64,000 bases of DNA from Pirellula sp. Lineage in GTDB: Bacteria > Planctomycetota > Planctomycetia > Pirellulales > Pirellulaceae. Where the stretch lies: NCBI GenBank assembly GCA_021300015.1, contig JAJTFB010000002.1, positions 31,950-95,949 of the forward strand. The letters run 5' to 3'. The position numbers were made by a program, and so were the translations under genes. The notes under the pieces were generated by a model. It was not told the DNA's origin. It did no database searches and saw only the letters and a program-made list of their open reading frames with translations. This document shows positions 54,958-63,374 of the stretch, piece by piece (position 1 is the stretch's first letter; each line of letters begins with the position of its first letter).

Positions 54958-54993
54958 GTTTAATGGGGCCGCGACTTGGAAGTCGCAGAAAGG
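54958..54993. repeat. CRISPR-repeat-like sequence, copy 2
   Basis: A 36-base sequence starts GTTTAATGGGGCCGCG and holds the dyad CGCGACTTGGAAGTCG, ending CAGAAAGG. It matches copy 1 at 54625-54661 except for one missing T and two substitutions. The distance between the two is about 330 bases, with composite repeat D between them. Confidence 0.45.
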
Positions 54994-55112
54994 CCATAGA
55001 GCCGGAATCGCTCTCGGCGTCACAGCGCGGAGCTGTCCCCAGTTTCGTTTCCCACGAACAAATGAGGTTGCCAAGATCGAGCTCCGGCGCGAAAGGGGCT
55101 GTAACTCTCCAG

Positions 55113-55148
55113 GCATAAAGAAGGGTTGTTTTGTTTACAACTTTATGC
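55113..55148 (+). promoter_or_regulatory. Dyad element in front of the Sir2-HerA operon
   Basis: Arms GCATAAAG (55113-55120) and CTTTATGC (55141-55148) pair, and the inner bases TTGT and ACAA extend the stem after a five-base bulge. It ends 20 bases before the ATG at 55168, so it could be an operator, a leader hairpin, or both. No consensus promoter was recognised. Confidence 0.4.
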
Positions 55149-55167
55149 GATCATTTTGACGAGAAAG

Positions 55168-55392
55168 ATGATATGTGCGGAATCCATGGGAGTGATTTTC
55201 TGGGGAATTGTTGGCAATTTTGGAATCGCTGATGCGTCAGCCGACGATTCACCGCGAGGTGTAGTCATTGGACACATCTCCACAACCTCGGCGAAGGCGG
55301 TCGGTATCTACGCAATCGTCAACGAGCAAACAGATACGTCACACCGGTTAATCGTCCTCACGACGGCGAATGAAGATAAGGTCACAAGATGA
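55168..55392 (+). CDS. Unrecognised 74-residue ORF, first gene of the Sir2-HerA operon
   Basis: I do not recognise this protein. The ATG at 55168 follows GAGAAAG, and a second in-frame ATG lies at 55186. A hydrophobic segment near residues 7-20 (MGVIFWGIVGNFGIADA) is followed by probable beta-strands, as in GVVIGHISTTSAKAVGIYA, and a polar C-terminus. It overlaps the SIR2-like gene by four bases (ATGA at 55389-55392), as that gene overlaps the HerA gene, which suggests real co-translation. Known Sir2-HerA systems are two-gene operons, so this would be an extra part. It could instead be a leader ORF without a protein function. Confidence 0.45.
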   Translation: MICAESMGVIFWGIVGNFGIADASADDSPRGVVIGHISTTSAKAVGIYAIVNEQTDTSHRLIVLTTANEDKVTR

Positions 55393-56774
55393 AGCTTAAT
55401 GCAGGAGAGCACATCCTCAAAACTCGTGAGGACCCATTTCCGATAAAGTTCGCAAGCAGCAACGTTACCCCCGGGGAATTTCAACTCGTTGAAGACGAAA
55501 AGTGCTCGTGGTTGCGTAAGGGGCAGACATTTGGAGTTGAAACGCTACGAACCAGGATCGAACCCTGGCTTACTGCACTCTTTCAATCTGAGCACCTCGC
55601 GTTATTGGTTGGGTCCGGCCTCTCGCAAGCAATTCATTGGATTGCGAAAAAAAACCCTATGCAGGGAATGGGTGAAATCAAATTTGAGTCATTTAGTGAG
55701 GAAATTGCGAAGGCTGTTCTCTCATCGGCAGCCGCTGCTGGTCGGTCACATGGCAATTTCGAAGACCAAATTCGCGTTGCGAACGAGCTTTTACGAGGTC
55801 TGGACATACTCTCTAACACCGACTCAAGCAAGAAAGAGCAAGCCAACTTGCTCCGTCAAGAACTCGAAACGGCCATTGCGACTTTTGCCAACGGGGTTTT
55901 GCTTGGGGAGTTGTCGATCGCGAGTGCGGAATCGGAATCACGTGAAGAGGCATTTAACTACCTTGTAAGTTTCCTCATGAGTTTCGCGAGTCGAACGGGG
56001 ACGAGGGATCGATTGCAAGTGTTTACGACGAACTATGACCGGATAATCGAGGCAGGGGCTGATCTGGCTGGTCTGCATTTGATTGACCGATTCGTCGGAC
56101 AACTAACGCCGATATTTCGTTCATCGCGATTAGATATCGATATGCACTACAATCCACCCGGCATCAGGGGAGAACCGAGGTTTTTGGAGGGAGTTGCTAA
56201 GTTCACAAAACTGCATGGTTCCCTAGATTGGATTTCAACTGGTCGCCATATTCGAAGATTTGGTTTACCTTTCGGTGCCAAGAGTGTTTCAACATTTCTA
56301 GACTCGCCCACTTTGGATGGCGCTACTCCAATGCGCCTGATGATCTATCCCAATTCAGCGAAAGATTGGGAGACAACTCTGTACCCTTACGTTGACTTGT
56401 TTCGCGACTTTGCTGCTGCATGTTGTCGACCCAACAGTACGCTAGTTACATTTGGATATAGTTTTGGAGACGACCACATCAATAGAGTTATAGAGGACAT
56501 GCTGACAATTCCATCCGCTCATCTGGTAATTATTGCACATGGCGATCCACTTGGGCGTATTCTTGAGATATACGAAAAGATTGGTAGGTATGCACAGGTC
56601 TCACTGCTCTTGGGAAGTCATCTAGGCGACCTTACTGCGTTAGTCGATAACTATCTGCCAAAACCGGCAATTGATAGGACGACGATGCGAATGTCCGAAC
56701 TTCTGAAATCGCGTTGGTCAACTTCAGAACGGCCGTCCGCAGATTCGTCTCCATTAGAGGAGACAGAACCGTGA
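55389..56774 (+). CDS. SIR2-like NADase of a Sir2-HerA anti-phage defence system
   Basis: This 461-residue protein has a SIR2-like fold (SIR2_2 type). The nucleotide-binding segment HLALLVGSGLSQAI places GSGLS at residues 75-79, FTTNYD is at 212-217, and the catalytic-type His276 lies in KLHGSLDWI. The late FGYSFGDDHINRVIEDML is typical of defence-type SIR2 proteins. With HerA such proteins degrade NAD(P)+ or DNA after infection, causing abortive infection. An extension of about 70 residues precedes the fold. It overlaps both neighbours by four bases. Its codons are more A/T-rich than those of the housekeeping genes, which suggests transfer. Confidence 0.85.
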   Translation: MKLNAGEHILKTREDPFPIKFASSNVTPGEFQLVEDEKCSWLRKGQTFGVETLRTRIEPWLTALFQSEHLALLVGSGLSQAIHWIAKKNPMQGMGEIKFESFSEEIAKAVLSSAAAAGRSHGNFEDQIRVANELLRGLDILSNTDSSKKEQANLLRQELETAIATFANGVLLGELSIASAESESREEAFNYLVSFLMSFASRTGTRDRLQVFTTNYDRIIEAGADLAGLHLIDRFVGQLTPIFRSSRLDIDMHYNPPGIRGEPRFLEGVAKFTKLHGSLDWISTGRHIRRFGLPFGAKSVSTFLDSPTLDGATPMRLMIYPNSAKDWETTLYPYVDLFRDFAAACCRPNSTLVTFGYSFGDDHINRVIEDMLTIPSAHLVIIAHGDPLGRILEIYEKIGRYAQVSLLLGSHLGDLTALVDNYLPKPAIDRTTMRMSELLKSRWSTSERPSADSSPLEETEP

Positions 56775-58855
56775 GTCAGCTTCCATTTGAACAAGTCGAG
56801 GGCCTACGAATTGGCAATGTCGATTTTGTTTCTCCAGACGAAGTTAAGGTCTTACTTGATACAGATGCCCCCGAATCCGTGGCATTGAATGCTGGAAGCC
56901 CACGCCTATTTCCCCGAGTAAACGGATATGTGTTAGTCCCCGTAGACAATGGAATGTTAGTTGGACAAATTGAATGGATTACAGTCGAACGGTCTTCATT
57001 TCCTAAACGTAAAGGGATGATGGACTTTGGCCTAGTCGATCTACCATATCCTCTACGGCGAATGAGCTTAAATCCACTTGGCACGCTTTATAAGTCAAGT
57101 GCTCGGGACGACCGATATCGATTCACTCGTGGGGCCGACGCCTTGCCGTCCATTGGCGCTTCCGTATTGTTACCAACAGAGAGACAATTGAGGTCGATCG
57201 TTGAGTCAGGCGATAAACGGCGGGTCTGTATTGGAACCAGTCCGCTCGCGGCAGATGCTGAAGTCTCTATTGATCCAGATCGACTCTTCGGGCGACACCT
57301 TGCCGTTCTTGGCAACACTGGTAGTGGTAAATCATGCACCGTAGCCGGGTTGATTCGGTGGTGTATCGAGGGGGCACAAAACGCAAGTAATGAAACGCCA
57401 AATGCTCGATTCATCGTGCTTGACCCTAATGGAGAGTATGCCAGGGCATTTGCAAATGATTCTTCGGAAGCAAGGCTGAAGGCACGCATATTCAAAGTCG
57501 CACCCGTCGGCGAACAAGAACTCTTATTGAGAGTGCCACTTTGGTTTTGGAATTCCGCCGAGTGGTGTTCTTTTACTCAGGCGACAACCAAGACACAACG
57601 TCCGACGCTCGTTCATGCGCTACGGGCAGTTAAGGACGGGGGAGCCAGTGACATAGTGGATGAACGACAAGAAATTCGACGATTCTTGCGAACTATGCTC
57701 GCAACATTGCAATTAGAAAAGAGATCTGGGAGTCCCTGGATGAAATTCCCTCATTGCAAGAACTTCTTTTCGGCAACCGAGACACTGCTCAAAAGTGTTG
57801 AGTCTCTGCTTAAACTCCCAACCGGGGCTTCATCGAGCGAGTTGATATTTCTGCAAAGCGTGATTGAAGGCCTCGCAACGCCTCGTCGGGTACAGTACGC
57901 AACCATTGAGTATACGCTCGACGAGGTTAATTCAATCATCGAGGCGACAAAGAGTGCTCACGAAGCGTTTGGCGGTAGTGTAAAAGATAACGAGCCGTTA
58001 GATATTGATGCCCCCCGACCGTTCGCTGGACAGGACTTCCTACGGTGTGTCGAAGCGTCAGCCGAAATGCTGGGAGTTGCCGATCACGTTGAAACTCTTC
58101 TTGTCCGTATTAGAGGTCTTCTTTCCGATTCTAGAATGAAGCCACTTGTTGGCGACCAAGCTGACGACTCGCTGGAAGACTGGCTCTCAGCGTATGTCGG
58201 CAACAATCCGAATGCAGAATCTTGCATTTCAATTCTAGATTTGTCCCTTGTGCCTACCGAGGTTACGCATTTGCTGACGGCGGTAGTCTCAAGGATTGTT
58301 TTTGAGGCACTTCAGCGCTATCGACGGGTTCATGGAGACACCTTACCGACCGTTCTTGTGATGGAAGAAGCACATACATTCATAAAACGATATAAGGAAG
58401 ACATTGAGAATCCAGATGCAGCCGCAGTTTGCTGTCAAGTATTTGAACGCATCGCGCGCGAAGGGCGTAAATTTGGTTTGGGACTTGTTTTGTCGTCGCA
58501 ACGTCCCTCGGAGTTATCCCAGACGGTCCTTTCTCAATGCAACTCGTACATCCTTCATCGAATAAGCAACGATCGTGATCAGGAGATAGTGCAGAAGCTT
58601 GTCCCTGATAACCTTCGAGGGCTTTTGAGAGAGCTTCCCTCACTTCCTTCAAGAAACGCCATCCTACTTGGTTGGGCTTCCGAACTTCCTGTCATTGTAA
58701 AAATGCACGAGCTGCCAATTTCGCAACGCCCACACTCGGACGACCCTCGCTTTTGGGATGTGTGGACTGGCCGTGACAACGATGGGAATTCGGTGATTCG
58801 GCCCAAGGGATGGAAGAAAGTGGTCGATGACTGGTTAGATCCAAATTGCCAATAG
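56771..58855 (+). CDS. herA: HerA-type hexameric ATPase of a Sir2-HerA defence system
   Basis: This 694-residue protein is a FtsK/HerA-family ATPase. The N-terminus has a HAS-barrel-like beta region (residues 1-160). Walker A is GNTGSGKS at 181-188, the Walker B region is VLVMEEAHTF near 530, and the HerA arginine-finger/sensor area shows LSSQRPSELSQTVLSQCNSY and RISNDRDQEIVQKL. In defence operons HerA forms a hexamer that assembles with the SIR2 partner. The start is GTG 56771, overlapping the SIR2 stop as GTGA, so co-translation is expected. No NurA-like nuclease gene is nearby, which separates it from HerA-NurA repair pairs. Confidence 0.88.
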   Translation: MSQLPFEQVEGLRIGNVDFVSPDEVKVLLDTDAPESVALNAGSPRLFPRVNGYVLVPVDNGMLVGQIEWITVERSSFPKRKGMMDFGLVDLPYPLRRMSLNPLGTLYKSSARDDRYRFTRGADALPSIGASVLLPTERQLRSIVESGDKRRVCIGTSPLAADAEVSIDPDRLFGRHLAVLGNTGSGKSCTVAGLIRWCIEGAQNASNETPNARFIVLDPNGEYARAFANDSSEARLKARIFKVAPVGEQELLLRVPLWFWNSAEWCSFTQATTKTQRPTLVHALRAVKDGGASDIVDERQEIRRFLRTMLATLQLEKRSGSPWMKFPHCKNFFSATETLLKSVESLLKLPTGASSSELIFLQSVIEGLATPRRVQYATIEYTLDEVNSIIEATKSAHEAFGGSVKDNEPLDIDAPRPFAGQDFLRCVEASAEMLGVADHVETLLVRIRGLLSDSRMKPLVGDQADDSLEDWLSAYVGNNPNAESCISILDLSLVPTEVTHLLTAVVSRIVFEALQRYRRVHGDTLPTVLVMEEAHTFIKRYKEDIENPDAAAVCCQVFERIAREGRKFGLGLVLSSQRPSELSQTVLSQCNSYILHRISNDRDQEIVQKLVPDNLRGLLRELPSLPSRNAILLGWASELPVIVKMHELPISQRPHSDDPRFWDVWTGRDNDGNSVIRPKGWKKVVDDWLDPNCQ

Positions 58856-59672
58856 ATGTTTTCCTGAGTTTCAGCGTGGACCACGAAGTATGCCGATAAA
58901 CGGTTTCATACAGTTAGTCGGGCAACCGAATGCCGAGTTCGGTAGGATATTGAGATAAACCCGTTTCAATTCCTTACTGCCTGGAGACTCACGATAATGA
59001 GGGCAATTCTCGCTCTGGATCTTATGAAAAATTCAAGACCGCGTCCTTCCTGCTGACCGAGGGTCACGCGTCGATAGCGGTTTTTAAAACCAACATGACC
59101 TATCCTAAAACGTTCATGAGCGCACGCCAGCCTAATCTACCTTTTTCCCAACGCATGGCCCGCGTGCGGGTAGACTCAAGGTGCTGTCGTGCTTCTATTC
59201 CAACCCTCTCAAGGAGATCCCGCTTATGTCCCGCATCGCGTCCTCGAAGACCGCCCGAATCTGGGCCGACCGTATCGGCCAGGGCGGGTGACCCGATGCC
59301 TCCATCCGCGCAGCCCCAACCGTCGATCGGATGCTCGCCGACAGCCTTCACCTAGTAGGAGTGTACACACGCGGATAAGCCCCATTCAAGCGCCTTCCTA
59401 GTTTCCAGACCTCTGAACCGACCAAGGATTCCATCGAGATCAAACTCCCCTCGGGAATCTCCATTCTCATTCCGGTATCAGCCCTCGATTCCATCTGTGC
59501 CATCCTCGACCAGGTAGCCTCAAAGAGTTGCAAACAACGAACCCCTCGGTTCCGATCTAACTACATTCCGAGCCCATCGATATGCAACAAAAGCTTCGCT
59601 GCTTGGTTGCGAACTGGTAGACTAGTGTTTACCACTAAAGTAGGTCGATACCCACCCCATGGAACCCCAACT
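58856..59672. other. 817-base intergenic stretch containing an IS66-type gene remnant
   Basis: Apart from the pseudogene at 59226-59545, I see no supported gene. The first 370 bases after the HerA stop contain no long ORF and no clear terminator. The short ORFs on both strands at 59095-59355 overlap the remnant and are not convincing genes. Confidence 0.55.
59226..59545 (+). pseudogene. Degenerate IS66-family accessory protein (TnpA-like) remnant
   Basis: An AGGAG ribosome-binding site at 59213-59217 precedes the ATG at 59226, which starts MSRIASSKTARIWADRIGQG, then an in-frame stop at 59289. In the same frame, after a second stop, the sequence resumes as FKRLPSFQT and continues with SIEIKLPSGISILIPVSAL and DSICAILDQV. 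Both the start and this end fit the IS66 accessory protein that precedes TnpB. The middle helix-turn-helix part is lost. No TnpB or transposase gene, and no terminal inverted repeats, are visible, so the element is dead. Confidence 0.5.
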
Positions 59673-60884
59673 ATGCCCATCCCGGACTTTCAGACCATCA
59701 TGTTGCCGGTTATGCAGTCACTCTCAGACGGCAAGACGACCAAAATCTCGGATGCTATTACCTTCATCAGTGGACTGCTCTCTGGTTGGGAGTTTTGGCT
59801 ACTTATAATAGCGTGCCTAGGCGTTGTCTTCTCGTTGTGGAGCATCTGGCATGTCGAAAGGCACATATTCAATCCGATCCGACTAGTGTTTGGAATAGCG
59901 CTAATTCTCCTAGTCGTTTGCTTCGGTGTTTCCGTGGTCAACGCTCCCCCGACCTCTGGCGAAATCGAGGAGGAAATCAGGGATAAACCAATCACTTTAG
60001 CAACCACTTTAAAAGAAAAGCTCGACGAATCGATCTACGCTTACGATTACCCTGGTTGGGCTATCGCCAAGGAACTTGCCCAATGCTCCAGTGATGTGTA
60101 TCTGTCACCCTTTGACGCCGAGGAAGCATTGAAGAAGCGGGGGTACAACAGTGTTGCCTCGCTCAACAGTTCCACCTTGGTCGGCTATATCTCTATGCTT
60201 GACGATACTGCGGTGATCATGTTTCGTGGAACCAATCCCACCGAAACCCATGATTGGTACATTAATCTCAGCAGTCGATCTCAAAGAATAAACCATGGCA
60301 ACGTGCATGCTGGTTTCTGGAATGGCTATGACTCGTTGCATGGTCAACTAGTCAAGGTATTGGAGTCACGCAAACCGAAAAGAGTTTGGATAACTGGCCA
60401 TAGTCTTGGTGGAGCTTTCGCCGTGGTTTGCAGCTACCGACTATCATCCATGGAGAACCTGGAGATCGCTGGCGTCATGACCTTTGGACAACCGAAGGTT
60501 GGCAACGCAGCGTTTTGCAAGCACATGGAAGATACCTTAAGCGGACGTACGGTTTATTTCGTGAATGAGAGCGATGTGGTTCCACGCGTGCCGCCAAGCT
60601 TTGATCATTTTGGATCGTTGGTTTGGTACAAGGGTGGTGGGATTCGACGCTCGCCACCACCGATGCTCGCGATGAGATCCGGTGCCGGGGGTGGAGAACC
60701 GCTGCCCGTCGACGAGTTCGTTGAGATACCCGAAATGACCGAAGAAGAGTTTGAACAGTCCAAGCAGGAAATGCGGTCACCACGAACTGTCGAGTATACG
60801 CCCGATGGAGTACCCTTGATGCAAAGTCGGTTGGTACTGATAAGTGACCATGACATTGAGATTTATATTGAGCGGTTGAAATAA
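59673..60884 (+). CDS. Membrane-anchored class 3 lipase-like hydrolase
   Basis: This 403-residue alpha/beta hydrolase has the class 3 (triacylglycerol) lipase pattern. The nucleophile elbow GHSLGG spans 242-247 with Ser244, the acid is probably Asp301 in NESDVVPRVP, and His393 lies in ISDHDIEIYI. The strand VIMFRGTNP with the Arg-Gly before the oxyanion region is typical. Two membrane segments at about residues 39-58 and 70-90 precede the catalytic domain, so the enzyme is membrane-bound. The ATG at 59673 is chosen over an upstream in-frame start at 59607. A terminator-like hairpin lies 72 bases after the stop. Lipid or ester hydrolysis is expected; substrate unknown. Confidence 0.82.
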   Translation: MPIPDFQTIMLPVMQSLSDGKTTKISDAITFISGLLSGWEFWLLIIACLGVVFSLWSIWHVERHIFNPIRLVFGIALILLVVCFGVSVVNAPPTSGEIEEEIRDKPITLATTLKEKLDESIYAYDYPGWAIAKELAQCSSDVYLSPFDAEEALKKRGYNSVASLNSSTLVGYISMLDDTAVIMFRGTNPTETHDWYINLSSRSQRINHGNVHAGFWNGYDSLHGQLVKVLESRKPKRVWITGHSLGGAFAVVCSYRLSSMENLEIAGVMTFGQPKVGNAAFCKHMEDTLSGRTVYFVNESDVVPRVPPSFDHFGSLVWYKGGGIRRSPPPMLAMRSGAGGGEPLPVDEFVEIPEMTEEEFEQSKQEMRSPRTVEYTPDGVPLMQSRLVLISDHDIEIYIERLK

Positions 60885-60955
60885 TCCCCACGCGTGATCG
60901 AACCACCCGAAGAGTATCGCGAGAATGCTGTTCAAGTCTCTCAACTGCGAGCGAT

Positions 60956-60990
60956 AGAAGAAACCCGGGGAATGTCCCCGGGTTTCTTCT
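60956..60990. terminator. Perfect 16-base-pair hairpin after the lipase gene
   Basis: Arms AGAAGAAACCCGGGGA (60956-60971) and TCCCCGGGTTTCTTCT (60975-60990) flank the loop ATG. It is positioned to end transcription of the lipase gene but has no proper T-run. It also belongs by sequence to the GGGGACNGTCCCC palindrome family, so it may be a repeat that doubles as a terminator. Confidence 0.55.
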
Positions 60991-61094
60991 AAACTCGAAG
61001 CACTCAACGAGGAAACAACCAAAAGATCCGTGCAGTTTTCAAGGAGCATCTATTCGATCGGTGGAAAGCGGTGCATCCTGCAGGCCGAGCATGA

Positions 61095-61409
61095 ATGCCG
61101 CGAGCCAAAACGTCTAGACGAGGCCGCAACGGCCGTTATAAAAGCTGCAAAAGGGTGCGTGCGCACCAAGTTTCGCCAGGGCAATTAGCGTCCAACGATC
61201 TATCCTCCGCCTCAACATCGGAAAATCACGTTGAGGATCCTGCACGCGTACCCTACGACTACTGTGCGCGTCCACCAGAGTTCCATCAGGTCGCCAATCT
61301 TTTCCTTGATATTCGCAAATTTTTGCTGAGGGAAACGCATCTTTCGCTCGAAAACCCCCTGGAAAAAGCAGGGAAACTAAGGTGGAAAAAAGATTTGCAA
61401 CCACTATAA
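61095..61409 (+). CDS. Doubtful 104-residue hypothetical protein
   Basis: I do not recognise this protein and am not sure it is expressed. The first 25 residues are very basic (PRAKTSRRGRNGRYKSCKRV), the middle is polar, and the C-terminal part has a plausible amphipathic helix (FHQVANLFLDIRKFLLRE) followed by a lysine-rich end. No good ribosome-binding site precedes the ATG at 61095. It lies 114 bases before the sensor kinase gene on the same strand. It could be a DNA- or RNA-binding small protein or simply an open frame. Confidence 0.3.
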   Translation: MPRAKTSRRGRNGRYKSCKRVRAHQVSPGQLASNDLSSASTSENHVEDPARVPYDYCARPPEFHQVANLFLDIRKFLLRETHLSLENPLEKAGKLRWKKDLQPL

Positions 61410-61523
61410 CGACCCAGTACAATCCGGAGACTGAAACGTGCCTGAAACCAAGATAGATTTCCTAACTCATCCAAAGCGCACAGTGGCTAGCATCCGAGTT
61501 TCTAAGGGTTGAAGAACGTCCAA

Positions 61524-63374
61524 ATGCAATCAAACACGAAAATGGTATCTGCAGAGCTGTCCGTTCAAAAATTCTGTTCCGAAATCGCACTCGTTCCGTT
61601 GGACGAGGATCCGAACGCAATCTTCGAACATGTTTGCGACCTATGGCTTAGGACTACTGGAGCCGATTGGATTTGGTTATGGAGTAAGAATGAATTTGCA
61701 AACACCTTTCAATTGAGCGCGGTATATCCAACCGATTATCAGAAACAACACATCCCCAACCCCATCGGAGTTGATTCAAAATGTATCGCCTCCCTAGCGA
61801 TAAAAATGGGAAGGCCTGTTAGTTTTGACGATTTCGACAAAGTTATCGAGTTCGAAGAAACAGCTTACAGTGTAAGAAACAAAAAACCCCTACAGGATTT
61901 AGGGTGCAAGAGCTTTGTGACTATTCCGCTAAGTTTACCATTGAATTACAAAGGTATCGAAAGAGATGAAGAACAGTTGGATTTTGAAGGGTCTATATGT
62001 TTACATTTTAAATCGGTTGAAAGTATGCAATTTATCCCCGAAGACGAACAGCTTTTGACCATGGGACGCTTGTCTCGTGCTAGAATAGTTGATGCCTATC
62101 AAGCGCAAAGATTCCGAATACTTGTCGAATTAAACAAGCTTTCACGGCGTTTTGTACCTAGATTTGCAAAATCTCCGGACATTGATCGAAACGACTATTT
62201 AGCAGAGATAAGCTGTGTATTGAAGAAGTACATCCGAACAAATGCGGTCTCGTTCTTTTACCGGCAGCCTTACGGAGACACGATTAATTGCCTTTACTCT
62301 GACGGCTTGGTTAAAACAGATGGTACTCGCGTACCACGGGACACACTTTCGAATGCTACTTATAAGCTTGGTGAGAGCAAGACGGGCACTTGTTTCAGGG
62401 ATGGTAAACCAAGAATAGTACTTGTAGAGGATAACGCAGTGGACACTGGAAAGTATCATGAATGCGATTCGACTGGACATACCACGTTAGGTCCAACATT
62501 ATTGTGTCCGATTCCGAGATCTTCGGAGAAAAGGCCAAGAATAGCGGGACCGCACGCTGATGGTGTTATTCGTTGCACTGGACATACTGCAACGTATTCT
62601 AACGAGCACACAGACTTCAATTTAATGGAGGTGGAAACCGTTAAATTTATCTCAGAACAGATCAGTCCAATACTTGATTTGCTTGCCATGCGTCGGCAAA
62701 GAGAATGGCAGGTCAGTGTCATAAAGCATGATCTTGAAATTCCGATCACCATGATTTCGGACACAATACAGAAACTCGCAACAAGAGGTCAAATTTCAGA
62801 GTCATCTGGCTATGCAAAGGATGACATCCTGGTCGCATGCAAACTCCTTTCACAACTAACGAGTCAGTTGTCGTTTGAAGCATCTCAGATTCGTGTTCAT
62901 AAGGAGCCGACTCGACTACTTGGTGACATTATTGCGAGAAGTATTCAGATGCTGAGGCATTTCGCTTCGCAAGACAACGATATGAAAATCGAATACACTG
63001 GCATCGACGATATCCCCGCTCTAATGATTGACCCAATATTAACAGAGAGAGTGATCCACAACCTAGTGATGAATGCTGTAAAATATGGAACGGAGGGTAC
63101 AACGATCCGATTGACTGGCGGAAGAACCGACGTTTCGTATTATATTGACATTGAAAACTATGGTATTGGAATCACAGAAAGCGAGGAACAGCATCTTTTT
63201 CGAAGGTATTTTCGATCGACAAGAGCAAAGAAAATACGACATGGAGTTGGTATAGGACTCTACATGGCGAAGACGATCATGGAACTTCAGAAATGCAATC
63301 TTGTTTTGAGGCAATTAAACAATCCAACTATTTTCAGGGTGTCATTCCCTAGATCGGCAATGTCGAAATTATGA
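61524..63374 (+). CDS. Sensor histidine kinase-like protein with GAF-type N-terminus
   Basis: This 616-residue protein lacks membrane segments, so it is cytoplasmic. Two GAF-like regions are likely (about residues 15-190 and 215-385, with CKSFVTIPLSL in the first). The kinase core has His402 in VIKHDLEIPITMISD, an N-box NLVMNAVKYG, a G1-type box ENYGIGI, and GVGIGLYMAKTIM. The H-box is unusual because the usual H-E-L-R-x-P is replaced by H-D-L-E-I-P. The ATG at 61524 is preferred to a TTG at 61509. It overlaps the receiver gene by four bases (ATGA). Codon use is distinctly A/T-rich, which suggests recent transfer. Confidence 0.8.
   Translation: MQSNTKMVSAELSVQKFCSEIALVPLDEDPNAIFEHVCDLWLRTTGADWIWLWSKNEFANTFQLSAVYPTDYQKQHIPNPIGVDSKCIASLAIKMGRPVSFDDFDKVIEFEETAYSVRNKKPLQDLGCKSFVTIPLSLPLNYKGIERDEEQLDFEGSICLHFKSVESMQFIPEDEQLLTMGRLSRARIVDAYQAQRFRILVELNKLSRRFVPRFAKSPDIDRNDYLAEISCVLKKYIRTNAVSFFYRQPYGDTINCLYSDGLVKTDGTRVPRDTLSNATYKLGESKTGTCFRDGKPRIVLVEDNAVDTGKYHECDSTGHTTLGPTLLCPIPRSSEKRPRIAGPHADGVIRCTGHTATYSNEHTDFNLMEVETVKFISEQISPILDLLAMRRQREWQVSVIKHDLEIPITMISDTIQKLATRGQISESSGYAKDDILVACKLLSQLTSQLSFEASQIRVHKEPTRLLGDIIARSIQMLRHFASQDNDMKIEYTGIDDIPALMIDPILTERVIHNLVMNAVKYGTEGTTIRLTGGRTDVSYYIDIENYGIGITESEEQHLFRRYFRSTRAKKIRHGVGIGLYMAKTIMELQKCNLVLRQLNNPTIFRVSFPRSAMSKL

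Larger units (their letters stand above)
53634..55167. other. 1.5-kb gene-free region of repeats upstream of the defence operon
   Basis: No supported gene lies here; translated ORFs such as those at 53843-54244 and 54735-55118 run through repeats and mirror one another. The region holds copies B, C and D of the composite repeat, at least seven GGGGACNGTCCCC palindromes (53859, 54019, 54244, 54605, 54680, 54938 and a degenerate one near 55026), three copies of GCCCCAACGGGGC or its inverse, and two CRISPR-repeat-like sequences. The last 55 bases form a hairpin in front of the Sir2-HerA operon. Confidence 0.7.

Noticed and set aside
54625..54993. A CRISPR array
   Set aside because: Only two repeat-like copies exist, about 330 bases apart with another repeat family between them, no regular spacers and no cas genes.
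53843..55118. Several plus-strand frames of 127-133 codons in the repeat region
   Set aside because: They translate copies of the same composite repeat into near-identical peptides, so they reflect repeat sequence rather than genes.
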